Shown: positions 44,145 to 55,376, numbered from the stretch's first letter. The stretch: DNA of 64,000 nt from an uncultured Bacteroidales bacterium (GCA_902802265.1 CADCLN010000006.1:16401-80400); one strand, 5' to 3'. The notes: generated from the letters alone by a model not told the origin. Numbers and translations are program-made.

Positions 44145-47058
44145 AGACATTTTTGAAGTCGCAATATTTACAGTTTTCCTGACAATTTGTTTGGAAGAAA
44201 GAGGTCTGCGGACTGAAGATTTCCTGGATGACGGCCAGCAGCTGTTCATGGTAGTCGGCTTTCAGTTGCTCCCGAAAATCCAGAATCAGATCCTTGCCCA
44301 GCTGTACGGCTTTCGCCCGCTTTGAGGGTGGTTGTTTCACGTACATCAGCTGTGAAAACACGGGCTGTGTCTCGGTTTCCGTCACCACATCGCAATAATA
44401 GAGCGCTTGCAGCAGGTGGTGGAAACGGTTTTTCTGTTCGGGGTTGAATAGCGACTCCAAGTTGGATGCAGTCTGCGGACGGCTGCTGGTTTTGTAGTCC
44501 ACAATACGGATGCAGCCTTCAGGCGTGCGTTCATAACGGTCAATCACACCACCGATGCGTACAGGAATCGGTCCCGACTCCGTAGGAACCGTAAACTCGG
44601 CATATCGGGGGGCTTCCACGCCCAAAAGCGTAAAGGGACACGTCTGCGCATCGAACCTCAGCTGCATCTTTATATAGGTAATAAGGACGTGCTTGTTCAG
44701 AAGCTGGTGGCCGTTGTAAGGCGGTTGCAGGGGGGTACGGCCATGCGGTTCTGCGGTCTTAAACACATTTACGACAAAGGCTTCATCGACCAGCTGGGAA
44801 AGTTTTTGTTCGTCCTGCGCCATGTTGAGCAGGTAGCTGCTTTGCACTTGACGTTGGAGGCAAGGCTGGTAGATGTGCTCCATGCAGTAGTGGAGCAAGG
44901 TGCCGAACATGGCATCATCCACGTCGTCGGTCAGTTCTTCTTCGGCTTTCAAGCCCACCACATATTTCAGGAAGAACCGGCGGCGGCAGTCCAAATAGTC
45001 GTTGATGGCCGAGGGACTGATTGTCATTATGGCCCCGCGGCGCTTGTCACTATATTCTTTGTCGTAGGTGGTACTGAAGCGGTGGAGAAGTTTGTCGAGA
45101 ATGACCGCGTTGCTCTGGACATCCAGCGATGGTTCCATATTGACATCCACGTCGGAGACCAGGGTCCTGAGCTGAATCTGTACAGTGGGCGGGAATAGTG
45201 TTTTGGATTCTATCTGCAGCTGCATCAGGAACCGCGACATTTCGCCCTGGTTGAGCCCATCGGTATAGTTGTTGTACATCAGGGTGATGTTTTTGGCTCG
45301 GCTAAGCAGACGGTAGAAGTAGTAGGCATAGAGACTGGTTTGCTTCTCGATTGTGGTCATGCCGTGAAGGGTGCGCAGGTTGTAGGGGATAAAGGTGTTG
45401 TTCATCGACACACGAGGCATTTGCCCCTCGTTGACGGACAGCATGATAAGGTTGTCGAAATCGAGGTTGCGAGTTTCAAGCAGTCCCATCACCTGCAGAC
45501 CGACGGCTGGTTCGCCGTGGAAGGGAACCGTCTTGTTGCGCAGCAGCTGGCGCAACAGTCGGCTATAGGTGTCTTTATTGACCTGGAAGGAAGGTAAAGT
45601 TTCCTGCAGGATGCCCAAGCGGCTGATCAGGGTGTAGACCGTGTAGAGGGATTCGGCAAAGAGCGGAGAGTCCGTCTGAAGGGTACGCAGCCGATCAACG
45701 ACCTCCATGAAGTAATGTGTCAGTTCTTGTGGCGTGGCGCAGGACTGAAAGAGAACGAAAAGTGCTGCGTTATCCTTGAAAAGTTCCTCGGACGGAAACA
45801 GGATGGACCGCCGGTTGAGGGTAGCCAGCAAAGTGGCAGCCGCGCCGCCAGACAGCCAAGCCGTGTAGGGATGCCGCAGGACTGCTGCCACCTGGGCATA
45901 TCGCCACTTGCCGTTCTGGGTGCGTCCGTGGGTTTGCAAATCGAGCAAAGTGCAGAGGAAGCTGTAGAGGGGCGTGTCGGTCAGGGGAAAGCCCATGGTG
46001 ACGTTGAGCTGTACGTGTGTTCCGTCGAGGGTGGAGGGTATGGCGTGCAGCACAGAATTGAGAATCTTCTCGTTGCAAAGCACAATGGCGGTACGGTTGT
46101 CGAGGGAGATGTCTTTCTGCTGCAACCATTGGGAAAGGTAGCGGCTCTGGGCATCTTCCGTGGGCGAAGAGATGATGGTGATTTGCTTCTCCGCGTCGGT
46201 TAAGAAATGGTCGTACACCTCGTTACGCCCCTCAAAACGGTTGGGGAACAGCTGCAGATTGGAACGGATAAAGGCCCCTGCTTCGTGGCTGAGGTAGGCA
46301 CGGTCGTAGTCCCAGTAGAAAAGGGTGTCGCGTTCTGCTTTCAGGAATTTGAACAGTCGCTTTTCCGTTTCACTCAGCACGTTGAATCCCACGACGATAT
46401 AGTGTTTCGACGGAAGCAAACGGGCTGTCGCTTCGGGCTGCAAGGCAATAGATTCGATGACCCGACGCTTCTGCATTCCTCGGTAAGCCTTCTGGGCCGA
46501 GAGCAGAGTTTCCTGAAAAGTTTGATAAATGGGGTAAAGATGTTGCCAGACGGACTGGAACTTCTCCTTCAAAAGGGTTTTTCGCTCTGGGTCGAAATGG
46601 CAGAAGAACTGGCGAACAGCTTCTTTCTGTTCGTCGGTCATATAGTCGAAGTTGGTCAGGTTGTCAAGGTCTTCGATGTTGGCAAACAGCATCTTGGCAT
46701 CAGCAAGATTGTTGTCAATATCGTCGAAATCGCCGAGCAGCAGTTCGCCCCAACTGTAGAAGCGGTCAAGCGATTCCTCGGTACCCGTCAGCTGCTGATA
46801 GACTTGATGCAACTGGCAGACCAAATAGATGGGATCAGCCACAGCAAGTTCGCTTAACTGTTCGAAGATGTCGCTAATCGTCACATATTGCGGCGTCCAG
46901 AAAGGCTTGTCACCCCCCAGCCTCTTCAATTCCTGATTCAAGAACAAGCTGGCTCGCTTATTCGGAAACACCACAGTCAGGTCGGAATAATCGCCCCGAA
47001 ACAGTTCTCTGATATCCTCTGCCACCAGCCTGAGAAAACCTTTTCGCTCCATAGTCAT
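44134..47058 (-). CDS. AddB-like PD-(D/E)XK nuclease/helicase subunit
   Basis: 974 residues. The N-terminus has LTVVFPNKRASLFLNQEL, the helicase-like segment of AddB, though without a usable Walker A. The C-terminal nuclease domain (from about 685) includes FTVPTESGPIPVRIGGVIDRYERTPEG... with IRIVDYKTSSRP (catalytic Asp, Lys). Four cysteines, C691, C963, C966 and C972 (CKYCDFKNVC), form the iron-sulfur staple of AddB/Cas4-like nucleases. It acts in double-strand-break resection, presumably with a RecB/AddA-like partner not in this window. The stop lies inside a 22-bp repeat unit. Confidence 0.9.
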   Translation of the reverse strand: MTMERKGFLRLVAEDIRELFRGDYSDLTVVFPNKRASLFLNQELKRLGGDKPFWTPQYVTISDIFEQLSELAVADPIYLVCQLHQVYQQLTGTEESLDRFYSWGELLLGDFDDIDNNLADAKMLFANIEDLDNLTNFDYMTDEQKEAVRQFFCHFDPERKTLLKEKFQSVWQHLYPIYQTFQETLLSAQKAYRGMQKRRVIESIALQPEATARLLPSKHYIVVGFNVLSETEKRLFKFLKAERDTLFYWDYDRAYLSHEAGAFIRSNLQLFPNRFEGRNEVYDHFLTDAEKQITIISSPTEDAQSRYLSQWLQQKDISLDNRTAIVLCNEKILNSVLHAIPSTLDGTHVQLNVTMGFPLTDTPLYSFLCTLLDLQTHGRTQNGKWRYAQVAAVLRHPYTAWLSGGAAATLLATLNRRSILFPSEELFKDNAALFVLFQSCATPQELTHYFMEVVDRLRTLQTDSPLFAESLYTVYTLISRLGILQETLPSFQVNKDTYSRLLRQLLRNKTVPFHGEPAVGLQVMGLLETRNLDFDNLIMLSVNEGQMPRVSMNNTFIPYNLRTLHGMTTIEKQTSLYAYYFYRLLSRAKNITLMYNNYTDGLNQGEMSRFLMQLQIESKTLFPPTVQIQLRTLVSDVDVNMEPSLDVQSNAVILDKLLHRFSTTYDKEYSDKRRGAIMTISPSAINDYLDCRRRFFLKYVVGLKAEEELTDDVDDAMFGTLLHYCMEHIYQPCLQRQVQSSYLLNMAQDEQKLSQLVDEAFVVNVFKTAEPHGRTPLQPPYNGHQLLNKHVLITYIKMQLRFDAQTCPFTLLGVEAPRYAEFTVPTESGPIPVRIGGVIDRYERTPEGCIRIVDYKTSSRPQTASNLESLFNPEQKNRFHHLLQALYYCDVVTETETQPVFSQLMYVKQPPSKRAKAVQLGKDLILDFREQLKADYHEQLLAVIQEIFSPQTSFFQTNCQENCKYCDFKNVCGR

Positions 47059-47073
47059 ATCATTTTTTCACGG

Positions 47074-47081
47074 CAAAGGTA
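47074..47081 (-). promoter_or_regulatory. -7 element of the AddB-like gene
   Basis: Minus-strand TACCTTTG, 15 bp upstream of the ATG at 47058. Confidence 0.65.
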
Positions 47082-47259
47082 ATGAAAAAAATAAAAACCA
47101 TCCAAATCTACGATGCAAAAAACACGAGTTCGGAGTAACTTAGATTTTTTTGGAGTATGTAATAGGCTCGACAAAGTCATCGAAGAATAAAAAAGACTAA
47201 AAAACTCCGTAGTGTGTGAAATAATCTTCATTCTTCGTTATTCATTCTTCATTTTTTTA

Positions 47260-47267
47260 TACCTTTG
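47260..47267 (+). promoter_or_regulatory. -7 element of the ABC-F operon
   Basis: TACCTTTG 23 bp upstream of the ATG. TTCATTCTTC-type repeats lie just upstream (47228-47252), a pattern also seen before the STAS gene at 61991-62021. Confidence 0.7.
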
Positions 47268-47290
47268 CAACCGATTTTAAATAAGTATAG

Positions 47291-48901
<1,611 letters not shown>

Positions 48902-49105
48902 ATGATGCTAAAGACATTCATTCTCTGCGCAATCATCATCGCCATCTGCATCGTTATGCTCAGCGTGCAGATTCTGCTGAAAAAAAACGGCACATTCATC
49001 AAAACCCATGTGTCGCAAAGCAAAGAAATGCGCAAACGTGGCATTAGCTGTGTGCAGAGCCAAGACTATGCCGCAAGACATCGACAAAAACGTATTAAAG
49101 AATAA
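48902..49105 (+). CDS. Small conserved membrane protein
   Basis: 67 residues: one N-terminal transmembrane helix (about 4-24), then KKNGTFIKTHVSQSKEMRKRGISCVQSQDYAARHRQKRIKE, which is basic. Proteins with the pattern LLKKNG.F..THVS.....R.RGI.C..SQD..AR are found in Bacteroidetes next to this ABC-F gene. It starts immediately after the ABC-F stop. Function unknown; position suggests a link to translation or envelope. Confidence 0.75.
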   Translation: MMLKTFILCAIIIAICIVMLSVQILLKKNGTFIKTHVSQSKEMRKRGISCVQSQDYAARHRQKRIKE

Positions 49106-49131
49106 ATCATTAACAAACAACCAATAACAAC

Positions 49132-49758
49132 ATGAAAAAGTATTCAACCATCTTCATGCTTGCAGCGGTAGCCATCCTGGCATCCTGCAATGGCAATAAG
49201 GCAGGAGCTCCAGCCGAAGAAACTACCACTAAATCAGAAGTAAAGGCAAACGACATCAAGATTGCCTTCGTCCTCATCGACACGCTGACCAATCAGTATG
49301 AACTCTATAAGGAAGCCAGCGATGCCTTCCAGAAGAAACAAGCCAACGCCGAATCAACCATCAACGCCAAGGGCAAGAGCTTTGCCAATCAAGTGCAAGA
49401 ATTTCAGCGCAAGGCACAGAGCAACCAGCTGACCCAGCAACAATATGAAAACGAACAAGCCCGCTTGGCAAAACTGCAGCAGGACATTCAAGACCTCCAG
49501 CAACGTCTGTCTGCCTCTCTGCAAGAAGAATACCAAAAAGAACTGCAGGCCTTGACCGACACCATTCAGAACTTCATGAAGTCATACGCCAAGGAAAAAG
49601 GCTTCGACTTCATCCTCTGCAAGTCTTCTGGCATCGACAACGTGCTCTACGGCAATCCCAAATATGACATCACAGACGAAGTCGTAAAGGCACTCAACAA
49701 GCGCTACGCCAAGGAAAAGAAGGCTACACCTAAAAAAGAAGAAAAAGAGAAAAAATGA
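49132..49758 (+). CDS. OmpH/Skp-like lipoprotein
   Basis: 208 residues. Lipobox ILASC (Cys about 19), a short linker, then the Skp/OmpH-type fold: first strand IKIAFVLIDTLTNQYELYKEA, two long coiled-coil helices (about 70-140) and a closing strand (FDFILCKSSGIDNVLYGNPKYDITDEVVKALNKRY). Skp proteins chaperone outer-membrane proteins in the periplasm. The lipid anchor makes this a membrane-tethered variant. Overlaps lemA by 4 bp. The C-terminus is Lys/Glu-rich. Confidence 0.88.
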   Translation: MKKYSTIFMLAAVAILASCNGNKAGAPAEETTTKSEVKANDIKIAFVLIDTLTNQYELYKEASDAFQKKQANAESTINAKGKSFANQVQEFQRKAQSNQLTQQQYENEQARLAKLQQDIQDLQQRLSASLQEEYQKELQALTDTIQNFMKSYAKEKGFDFILCKSSGIDNVLYGNPKYDITDEVVKALNKRYAKEKKATPKKEEKEKK

Positions 49759-50375
49759 ACACGTTAAATCTTCTTGACGCTATTGTTCCACCTAAAGATA
49801 ATTTTACTTCTATGTCAACCACATTTATCATCCTCATCGTTGTTGTCGTCTTGGTTTTCATCTGTATCTCGCTCTACAACAACCTCGTAAAACTGCGCAA
49901 CAACCGCGAAAATGCTTTCGCAAACATCGACGTACAGCTCAAGCAACGTTTCGATCTCATTCCACAACTCGTGGCTACCGTCAAGGGCTATGCTGCTCAC
50001 GAAAAAGAACTGTTGGAGAAAATCACCCAGGCACGTTCTGCAGCCATGTCTGCCACAACCATCAACGACAAAATCCAGGCAGACCAACAGCTCTCCAACG
50101 CTTTGGCTGGACTGAAAGTCAGCGTAGAAGCCTACCCCGACTTGAAAGCCAACCAGAACTTCCTGCAATTGCAAGGCGAACTGGCCGACATCGAAAACAA
50201 ACTGGCAGCCACACGCCGTTTCTTCAATTCTGCCACTCGTGAATACAACAACGCTGTGCAGACCTTCCCTGGCAACATCTTTGCAGGCATGTTCGGCTTC
50301 CACAAGGAACCCATGTACGAAATTCAAGCCTCTGAACGTCAAACATTAGAGACTGCACCAAAGATTGAATTCTAA
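49755..50375 (+). CDS. LemA-family membrane protein
   Basis: 206 residues from ATG 49755; an alternative ATG is at 49812, after which the usual LemA start (TM helix STTFIILIVVVVLVFICISLYN) begins. KLRNNRENAFANIDVQLKQRFDLIPQLVATVKGYAAHEKELLEKIT is the family core. LemA proteins have one N-terminal TM helix and a helical bundle facing outward; role unclear, but commonly paired with membrane M48 proteases as here. The first start gives ATGA coupling to the previous gene. Confidence 0.92.
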   Translation: MNTLNLLDAIVPPKDNFTSMSTTFIILIVVVVLVFICISLYNNLVKLRNNRENAFANIDVQLKQRFDLIPQLVATVKGYAAHEKELLEKITQARSAAMSATTINDKIQADQQLSNALAGLKVSVEAYPDLKANQNFLQLQGELADIENKLAATRRFFNSATREYNNAVQTFPGNIFAGMFGFHKEPMYEIQASERQTLETAPKIEF

Positions 50376-50376
50376 A

Positions 50377-51393
50377 TTGACCTACGTCGGCATACAAACC
50401 CAAATCAACAGGAACAACAGGAACAGCATCCTGTTGCTCTTGTCGTTTCCCTGCATCATCCTGGGCATGGTGTGGGTGTTTCTTGCACTCACCACAGGCT
50501 TTGAAACTGTAGGCTACGACGAATACGGCTATTCACAAAGTGCCTTCAACATCGACCTTGTCAACCAAAATTGGCTCTCCGCCGCACCCTACATCCTTTT
50601 GGGCGTAGGCATTTGGTTCCTCATCGCCTATCTGTTTAACACCCAGATGATTCAGTCCAGCACAGGAGCGCGGTCGATAACTCGCAAAGAAAATCCACGC
50701 ATCTACAACATCGTGGAGAACCTCTGCATCGCCGGTGGCATGGATATGCCCAAAATCAATGTTGTTGACGACCCACAACTCAACGCCTTTGCTTCGGGCA
50801 TCAACAAAAACACCTATACCGTTACCGTCACCACAGGCATTTGCGACCGACTCGACGACGAGGAACTGGCAGGTGTCATCGGTCACGAACTTACCCACAT
50901 TCGCAACCACGACACCAAAGTGCTCATCACCAGCATCATCTTCGTAGGCATCATCAGCACCGTTCTCACCCTGCTTACCCAGTTTGTCTATCGCACCTTC
51001 CTGTACGGCGGATTCCGCACATCCTCCAACAGCAGCAACAGCAAAAAAGACGGCGGCGGCATCGGACTGATGGCAGTCATCCTCATTGCCATTGTCTGTA
51101 CTGCCATAGCCTACTTCTTCACCCTGCTCACCCGCTTTGCCATCAGCCGACGACGTGAATTCATGGCGGACGCTGGAGGAGCCGAACTCTGTGGCAATCC
51201 CCTGGCATTGGCTTCAGCCTTGCGAAAAATTTCCAACGACCCAGGACTCAACCACGTAGAACGTGAAGACGTGGCACAACTCTTCATCGTCCATCCTTCC
51301 CGACTCAAGCAGTCCTTCCTGAGTGGGCTCAACTCCCTTTTTGCTACTCATCCCGATACCGCAGAACGCATTCGCCTGCTGGAACAATTCTAA
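50377..51393 (+). CDS. HtpX-like M48 membrane metalloprotease
   Basis: 338 residues. Zinc motif GHELTHIRNHD; transmembrane helices near 15-40, 55-75, 175-200 and 215-235; third ligand in REFMADAGGAELCGNP. The protease is related to HtpX and degrades damaged membrane proteins. There is no upstream ATG in frame; the TTG at 50377, one base after the lemA stop, gives MTYVGIQTQ..., fitting homologues that begin M(K)YVGLQTQ. A TTG at 50365 overlapping lemA would add four residues. Confidence 0.9.
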   Translation: MTYVGIQTQINRNNRNSILLLLSFPCIILGMVWVFLALTTGFETVGYDEYGYSQSAFNIDLVNQNWLSAAPYILLGVGIWFLIAYLFNTQMIQSSTGARSITRKENPRIYNIVENLCIAGGMDMPKINVVDDPQLNAFASGINKNTYTVTVTTGICDRLDDEELAGVIGHELTHIRNHDTKVLITSIIFVGIISTVLTLLTQFVYRTFLYGGFRTSSNSSNSKKDGGGIGLMAVILIAIVCTAIAYFFTLLTRFAISRRREFMADAGGAELCGNPLALASALRKISNDPGLNHVEREDVAQLFIVHPSRLKQSFLSGLNSLFATHPDTAERIRLLEQF

Positions 51394-52467
51394 ATGAAGA
51401 TAAAAGAAGACATAAGGAGATATTGGGAGATAGAATACGCCCGTTTCTATCTCCTCTTATTGTCTTTTATCTTCTTCTGTTTCCCTTCAACGTCCCATTG
51501 CCAAATTGAAAATCGTCCCATTGTCAAATCAGACGGTACCCAGCGAACCATCATCGGCGCATGGACCTTGGTGAGCGAGACTGGTCCCGACGGGAAAGAA
51601 ACCCCGCAGATATACACCCAATACACACGTTGCAAAATCTACGACCCCGACAGCACCTACTACACCGTGCAGCTCCACGCCGTCGGTGAAGAAATGATGA
51701 TCATCGCCCACGAAATGGGACGCTACCACCTCAATGGCTCCGTGTATATAGAGAACGGCAGAACCATGCCCTTCCGCTGGATAAACGACACCACATTCAT
51801 TGATGAATTCAAGGGATATCAAGAAAAGATGGTACGCACCACCATGAGCGAAGAGCGCAAAGAAGAAATCCGCGCCATCGTCAGACAATACCCCAACGAT
51901 AGCGAAGCCCCTGTAAAACACTTCGTCCTCTCCACCACAGAGCGGAAGCTGAAGAAGGAGAACACACTCTTCCTTTATATAATAATAGGCATGACCGTCG
52001 TGGCAGCTGGCGTAGCGGTGTACATTTATCGTCTGCAAAAGCGCAAACACGAAGTAGAGCAGAAGTTGGCAGAGATTAACGAGGAACACACCCAACGCCC
52101 CCTTCTCGTAGCTGATGCCATGAAGCAAGTGGAAACCCAATTCTTTCAGTCCGACTACTATCAATCTCTACGTCACCATATCGAAGCAGGAAAAAACATT
52201 AAGCCCGAAGCTTGGAAAGAACTGGAACAGCAACTCAACATTGTCTATCCGCGCTTCAGCAGCACCCTCTACGGACTCTACAACTTTTCGCCCACCGAAT
52301 ACCAACTCTGTCTTCTGCTCAAGATTCGTACCGCTCCAGCCGAGATTGCAATGGTGCTCAACAAGGACAAAAGCACCATCAGCAGCATCCGAAAGCGGCT
52401 CTACAAGAAAGTTTTCGACAAGGAAGGGACAGGAAAAGATTGGGACGAGTTTATTCTCTCATTATAA
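51394..52467 (+). CDS. Membrane-spanning one-component regulator with DUF4488-like sensor and LuxR-type HTH
   Basis: 357 residues. N-terminal signal/TM (about 18-36), a periplasmic lipocalin-like sensor (about 45-150; GAWTLVSETGPDG, ARYHLNGS-like), then one TM helix (about 192-215, TLFLYIIIGMTVVAAGVAV). The cytoplasmic part has a coiled linker and a C-terminal helix-turn-helix (about 300-357: FSPTEYQLCLLLKIRTAPAEIAMVLNKDKSTISSIRKRL), like the Bacteroidetes LuxR-type HTH with S-T-x-x-x-x-R-K-R-L recognition helix. It would signal across the membrane directly. Starts straight after the M48 stop and precedes the thioredoxin genes, which are candidate targets. Confidence 0.82.
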   Translation: MKIKEDIRRYWEIEYARFYLLLLSFIFFCFPSTSHCQIENRPIVKSDGTQRTIIGAWTLVSETGPDGKETPQIYTQYTRCKIYDPDSTYYTVQLHAVGEEMMIIAHEMGRYHLNGSVYIENGRTMPFRWINDTTFIDEFKGYQEKMVRTTMSEERKEEIRAIVRQYPNDSEAPVKHFVLSTTERKLKKENTLFLYIIIGMTVVAAGVAVYIYRLQKRKHEVEQKLAEINEEHTQRPLLVADAMKQVETQFFQSDYYQSLRHHIEAGKNIKPEAWKELEQQLNIVYPRFSSTLYGLYNFSPTEYQLCLLLKIRTAPAEIAMVLNKDKSTISSIRKRLYKKVFDKEGTGKDWDEFILSL

Positions 52468-52552
52468 GCACCTTAAAGCGGGTTTGCAAACTTTTTGCAA
52501 ACTCGTTTTTTGTATTATGATGCAAATGCCAACCACTTGCCAACTCGAAAAA

Positions 52553-52584
52553 TTGGCGTATGCCGTGAGAATGCAGTACCTTTG
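52553..52584 (+). promoter_or_regulatory. Promoter of the double-thioredoxin gene
   Basis: TTG 52553-52555, 21-bp spacer and TACCTTTG 52577-52584. The ATG at 52614 follows 29 bp downstream. Confidence 0.7.
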
Positions 52585-52613
52585 CACCACATTTAACTTA
52601 AAACCCAACCAAA

Positions 52614-55376
52614 ATGAAAAATCTTTTTATAACAATGTGTACTGCAGTACTGACGATATCGGCACAAGCTCAAACCAGAGTGATTCTAAATCCCGACTAC
52701 GACAAACCCGAAGGGGTGCCCCATCTGGAGCCGAAGCGTGTGGAACTGACCGATACAGCGACGGTGGTTCACATCAGCGTGAACAGCAACTTTTCGTGGT
52801 ATGCGCTGGGAGAAGTCTGGCTAAAAGCAGATGGAAAGAAGTATGCCCTGCGAGGCGGACGGCGCATCAGCACATTCGGTCAAGGAAAAGCTGCATACGA
52901 AAAGGACGAAACGATTCCCTTCCGCAACAGCAAAGGCGATACGGTTCAAATCTCTCACGTACCAAAGGAAGAGCCGTTTGTGGAATGGAAACGCTACGAG
53001 CACACCAGCGTGGCCGACTCGCTGGTACTCAGCTTTGAACCACTACCAACCGAAGCGACTGCGTTTGACTTCTCCAACGACATCCTAAACATCAGCCTTA
53101 CCAAGACCCTGCAACTCAACTCTACACAGAACATCCTGCCCATGCCCGATGTCACACCCGAAAAATGCTTCGAAGCCATCGCCGCCATGTTTCCTGGCAA
53201 AGTCGTCTTCATCGACCTCTGGACAACATGGTGTGGCCCCTGTAAATGGGGCATAGGCAAGATGACCCCTATCAAGAAAGAACTGGAGGGCAAAGACGTA
53301 GTGTTTGTCTATCTCACCAACGAAACAAGCGACAAGGTTCTCTGGAAAAGGAGTGTAGCCAGCACCAAGGGCTACCACCTGATGCTCCCTGGCGACTATT
53401 GGAACCAACTGCCTTGCATCGTTGAATTTAGTGGCATTCCGCAGTATTTCCTCTATGACCGCAGTGGCAAGCGCGTCTTACATCAAGTCGGCTTCGCTGA
53501 CGGTAGTGAGCAACACTTCAAAGAAGAAATCCTGAAGGCATTGGAGGAAGAAAAGCGGGTTGTCCTCCGCCCTGCATTCAAGTCCAGCTCTACAGGCAGT
53601 TTGTGTCCAAAGAGGGTGGAACTGACGAAGGAGGCCACTGTGGTGCATTTCCGCATGAATTGTGCCCACTGGAGGAACTGGAGCATGGAGGGGGCACGAC
53701 TGGAGTCGGATGGCAAGCGGTATGCCTTCAGGCAGGGGCGCATCATCACGCACGACGGCACGGAGGTGCTGACCGACGATCCATTTCAGTTAGGCAAGCA
53801 ATATGCACAGAATGCACAGCAAGATTCTGTCATCCTCTACTTCGAGCCGCTCGCAGCAGAGGCCAAGACTTTCGACTTCATTGAGGAGGGCGAAGATGAA
53901 GGGCTTTGGAGGGTGTGGGGTGTCCGTCTCGATGGTCAGCTTTATCCGTCCATCTTTCCGCCATACGAGTCACGGGTGGATGACGGGAAGCCTCTCGCAC
54001 CTCTCACGCTGAAGCATGGCGAGGCACGGGCTACCTTCGTGGTGCATGGTGGCAGCATCAGCTACTTTGGCGACCCAAGCCGCGACCCTATTACGGGGCA
54101 GTATGAGAGTAAGAGCGAGCAGAGCGATTCAACGCTGGTTTACTGCCACCCTGCCTACGTAACGACGTGTCCGCATTTCTTGGGCTGCAGGGTGGATGGC
54201 AGCATGTTTACCGACCAGTTCGGACTCAACATGGTGCCAGACGGGGAGTTCACACTGGAAGTGGATGCCACCAGCTGCACGGCGCGCGACAACGATTTTG
54301 CTGCGGGCAAGCCGAAGAACCGCGACTGCTACCGTGTGAGTGGCCCGATGGGAGATCTTGTGCAGGTGATGCTGGAGAATGCCCTCCTGGGGTTCTCTCA
54401 CCCCAAAGAGACTCCAGCCTATACGGGGCAAACTTTTGCTGAATGGCGCGATGCCCTGTGGCAGAATTTCGACACCCTGCGGCGAGCGGCGACAGAACGG
54501 TTAGGCTACACACGGCGGCAGCAGGAGTTTCTGCGGCTGCTGGTAGAGGACCGTTATGTGCGCACGCTACAAGACTATCGGGGATGCATCGCAGCGAAGA
54601 TGCACCTGCAGCATCCCGACAGTGTGCTGGCTCCGCTAGCGGCAACCTTCACGCTGGCTGACCCTCATGCCAAAGAGTTGATGCTTTTCCGCGACAGCCG
54701 CACCTTCTATCTGCCTCCATGCCCCGAACAGTTGGCTTATATCGAAGCCAACGGACTGGACCACGGCGAAGTGTATAAAATGCTGAAAGGTTTTGCCTCG
54801 GCTAAAAAAACGGGCGAGAAGATACGGCAGGGCCACGTGCAGCCCGACAATGTGATACAGGCTACTCACCCTTACTTCCAGCCCGTCCTCCGTGCCTTCA
54901 ATGACAGCACCCGTGTACTCATGGAGCGGCTGCGAGCGGAAGCCCAGAATCGCATGATGACCACGCCCGACGTGCCGGGTGACCAGCTCCTCGCAACCAT
55001 TGCTGCCCTGCATCCAGGCAAGGTCGTCTTCTTCGACCTCTGGACCACATGGTGCGGTCCTTGTCTGAAGGGCATTCAGGCCATGGAATCCCTAAAAGAG
55101 GAACTGAAGGGGAAGGACATCGTATTTGTCTATCTGACTGACGAGTCGAGTCCGCTGAACCAGTGGAACAAGTATGTGCTGGACATCCCCGGATTGCACT
55201 ACCGCCTCACCACAGCTCAGTGGCGGCAACTGCCCTGGCCTTCCGGCGGCGGCATCCCGCAGTATTTCCTCTATGACCGCAAGGGGCACTGCGTGTGGGA
55301 ACAGACGGGTTTTAGCGACAGTGTGCTGGAACGCATCAGACAGGAAATCCTGAAGGCATTGGAACCGAACAATTAA
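52614..55376 (+). CDS. Internally duplicated periplasmic double-thioredoxin protein
   Basis: 920 residues with a signal peptide (to about 20). The protein is two tandem copies of one plan. Copy A: beta domain starting KRVELTDTATVVHI (41-54) and a thioredoxin domain with TTWCGPC (C207, C210). Copy B: KRVELTKEATVVHF (333-346), a long helical insert (about 600-780), and a thioredoxin domain with TTWCGPC (C814, C817). Both thioredoxin domains end near a shared GIPQYFLYDR motif. Likely a periplasmic thiol-disulfide reductant of the TlpA type. Partners are unknown. Confidence 0.85.
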   Translation: MKNLFITMCTAVLTISAQAQTRVILNPDYDKPEGVPHLEPKRVELTDTATVVHISVNSNFSWYALGEVWLKADGKKYALRGGRRISTFGQGKAAYEKDETIPFRNSKGDTVQISHVPKEEPFVEWKRYEHTSVADSLVLSFEPLPTEATAFDFSNDILNISLTKTLQLNSTQNILPMPDVTPEKCFEAIAAMFPGKVVFIDLWTTWCGPCKWGIGKMTPIKKELEGKDVVFVYLTNETSDKVLWKRSVASTKGYHLMLPGDYWNQLPCIVEFSGIPQYFLYDRSGKRVLHQVGFADGSEQHFKEEILKALEEEKRVVLRPAFKSSSTGSLCPKRVELTKEATVVHFRMNCAHWRNWSMEGARLESDGKRYAFRQGRIITHDGTEVLTDDPFQLGKQYAQNAQQDSVILYFEPLAAEAKTFDFIEEGEDEGLWRVWGVRLDGQLYPSIFPPYESRVDDGKPLAPLTLKHGEARATFVVHGGSISYFGDPSRDPITGQYESKSEQSDSTLVYCHPAYVTTCPHFLGCRVDGSMFTDQFGLNMVPDGEFTLEVDATSCTARDNDFAAGKPKNRDCYRVSGPMGDLVQVMLENALLGFSHPKETPAYTGQTFAEWRDALWQNFDTLRRAATERLGYTRRQQEFLRLLVEDRYVRTLQDYRGCIAAKMHLQHPDSVLAPLAATFTLADPHAKELMLFRDSRTFYLPPCPEQLAYIEANGLDHGEVYKMLKGFASAKKTGEKIRQGHVQPDNVIQATHPYFQPVLRAFNDSTRVLMERLRAEAQNRMMTTPDVPGDQLLATIAALHPGKVVFFDLWTTWCGPCLKGIQAMESLKEELKGKDIVFVYLTDESSPLNQWNKYVLDIPGLHYRLTTAQWRQLPWPSGGGIPQYFLYDRKGHCVWEQTGFSDSVLERIRQEILKALEPNN

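Noticed and set aside
43656-44249. Minus-strand frame of 197 codons across the locus 2 array
   Set aside because: It is the repeat array read through; 22 is not a multiple of 3, so the same unit yields different peptides in successive copies.
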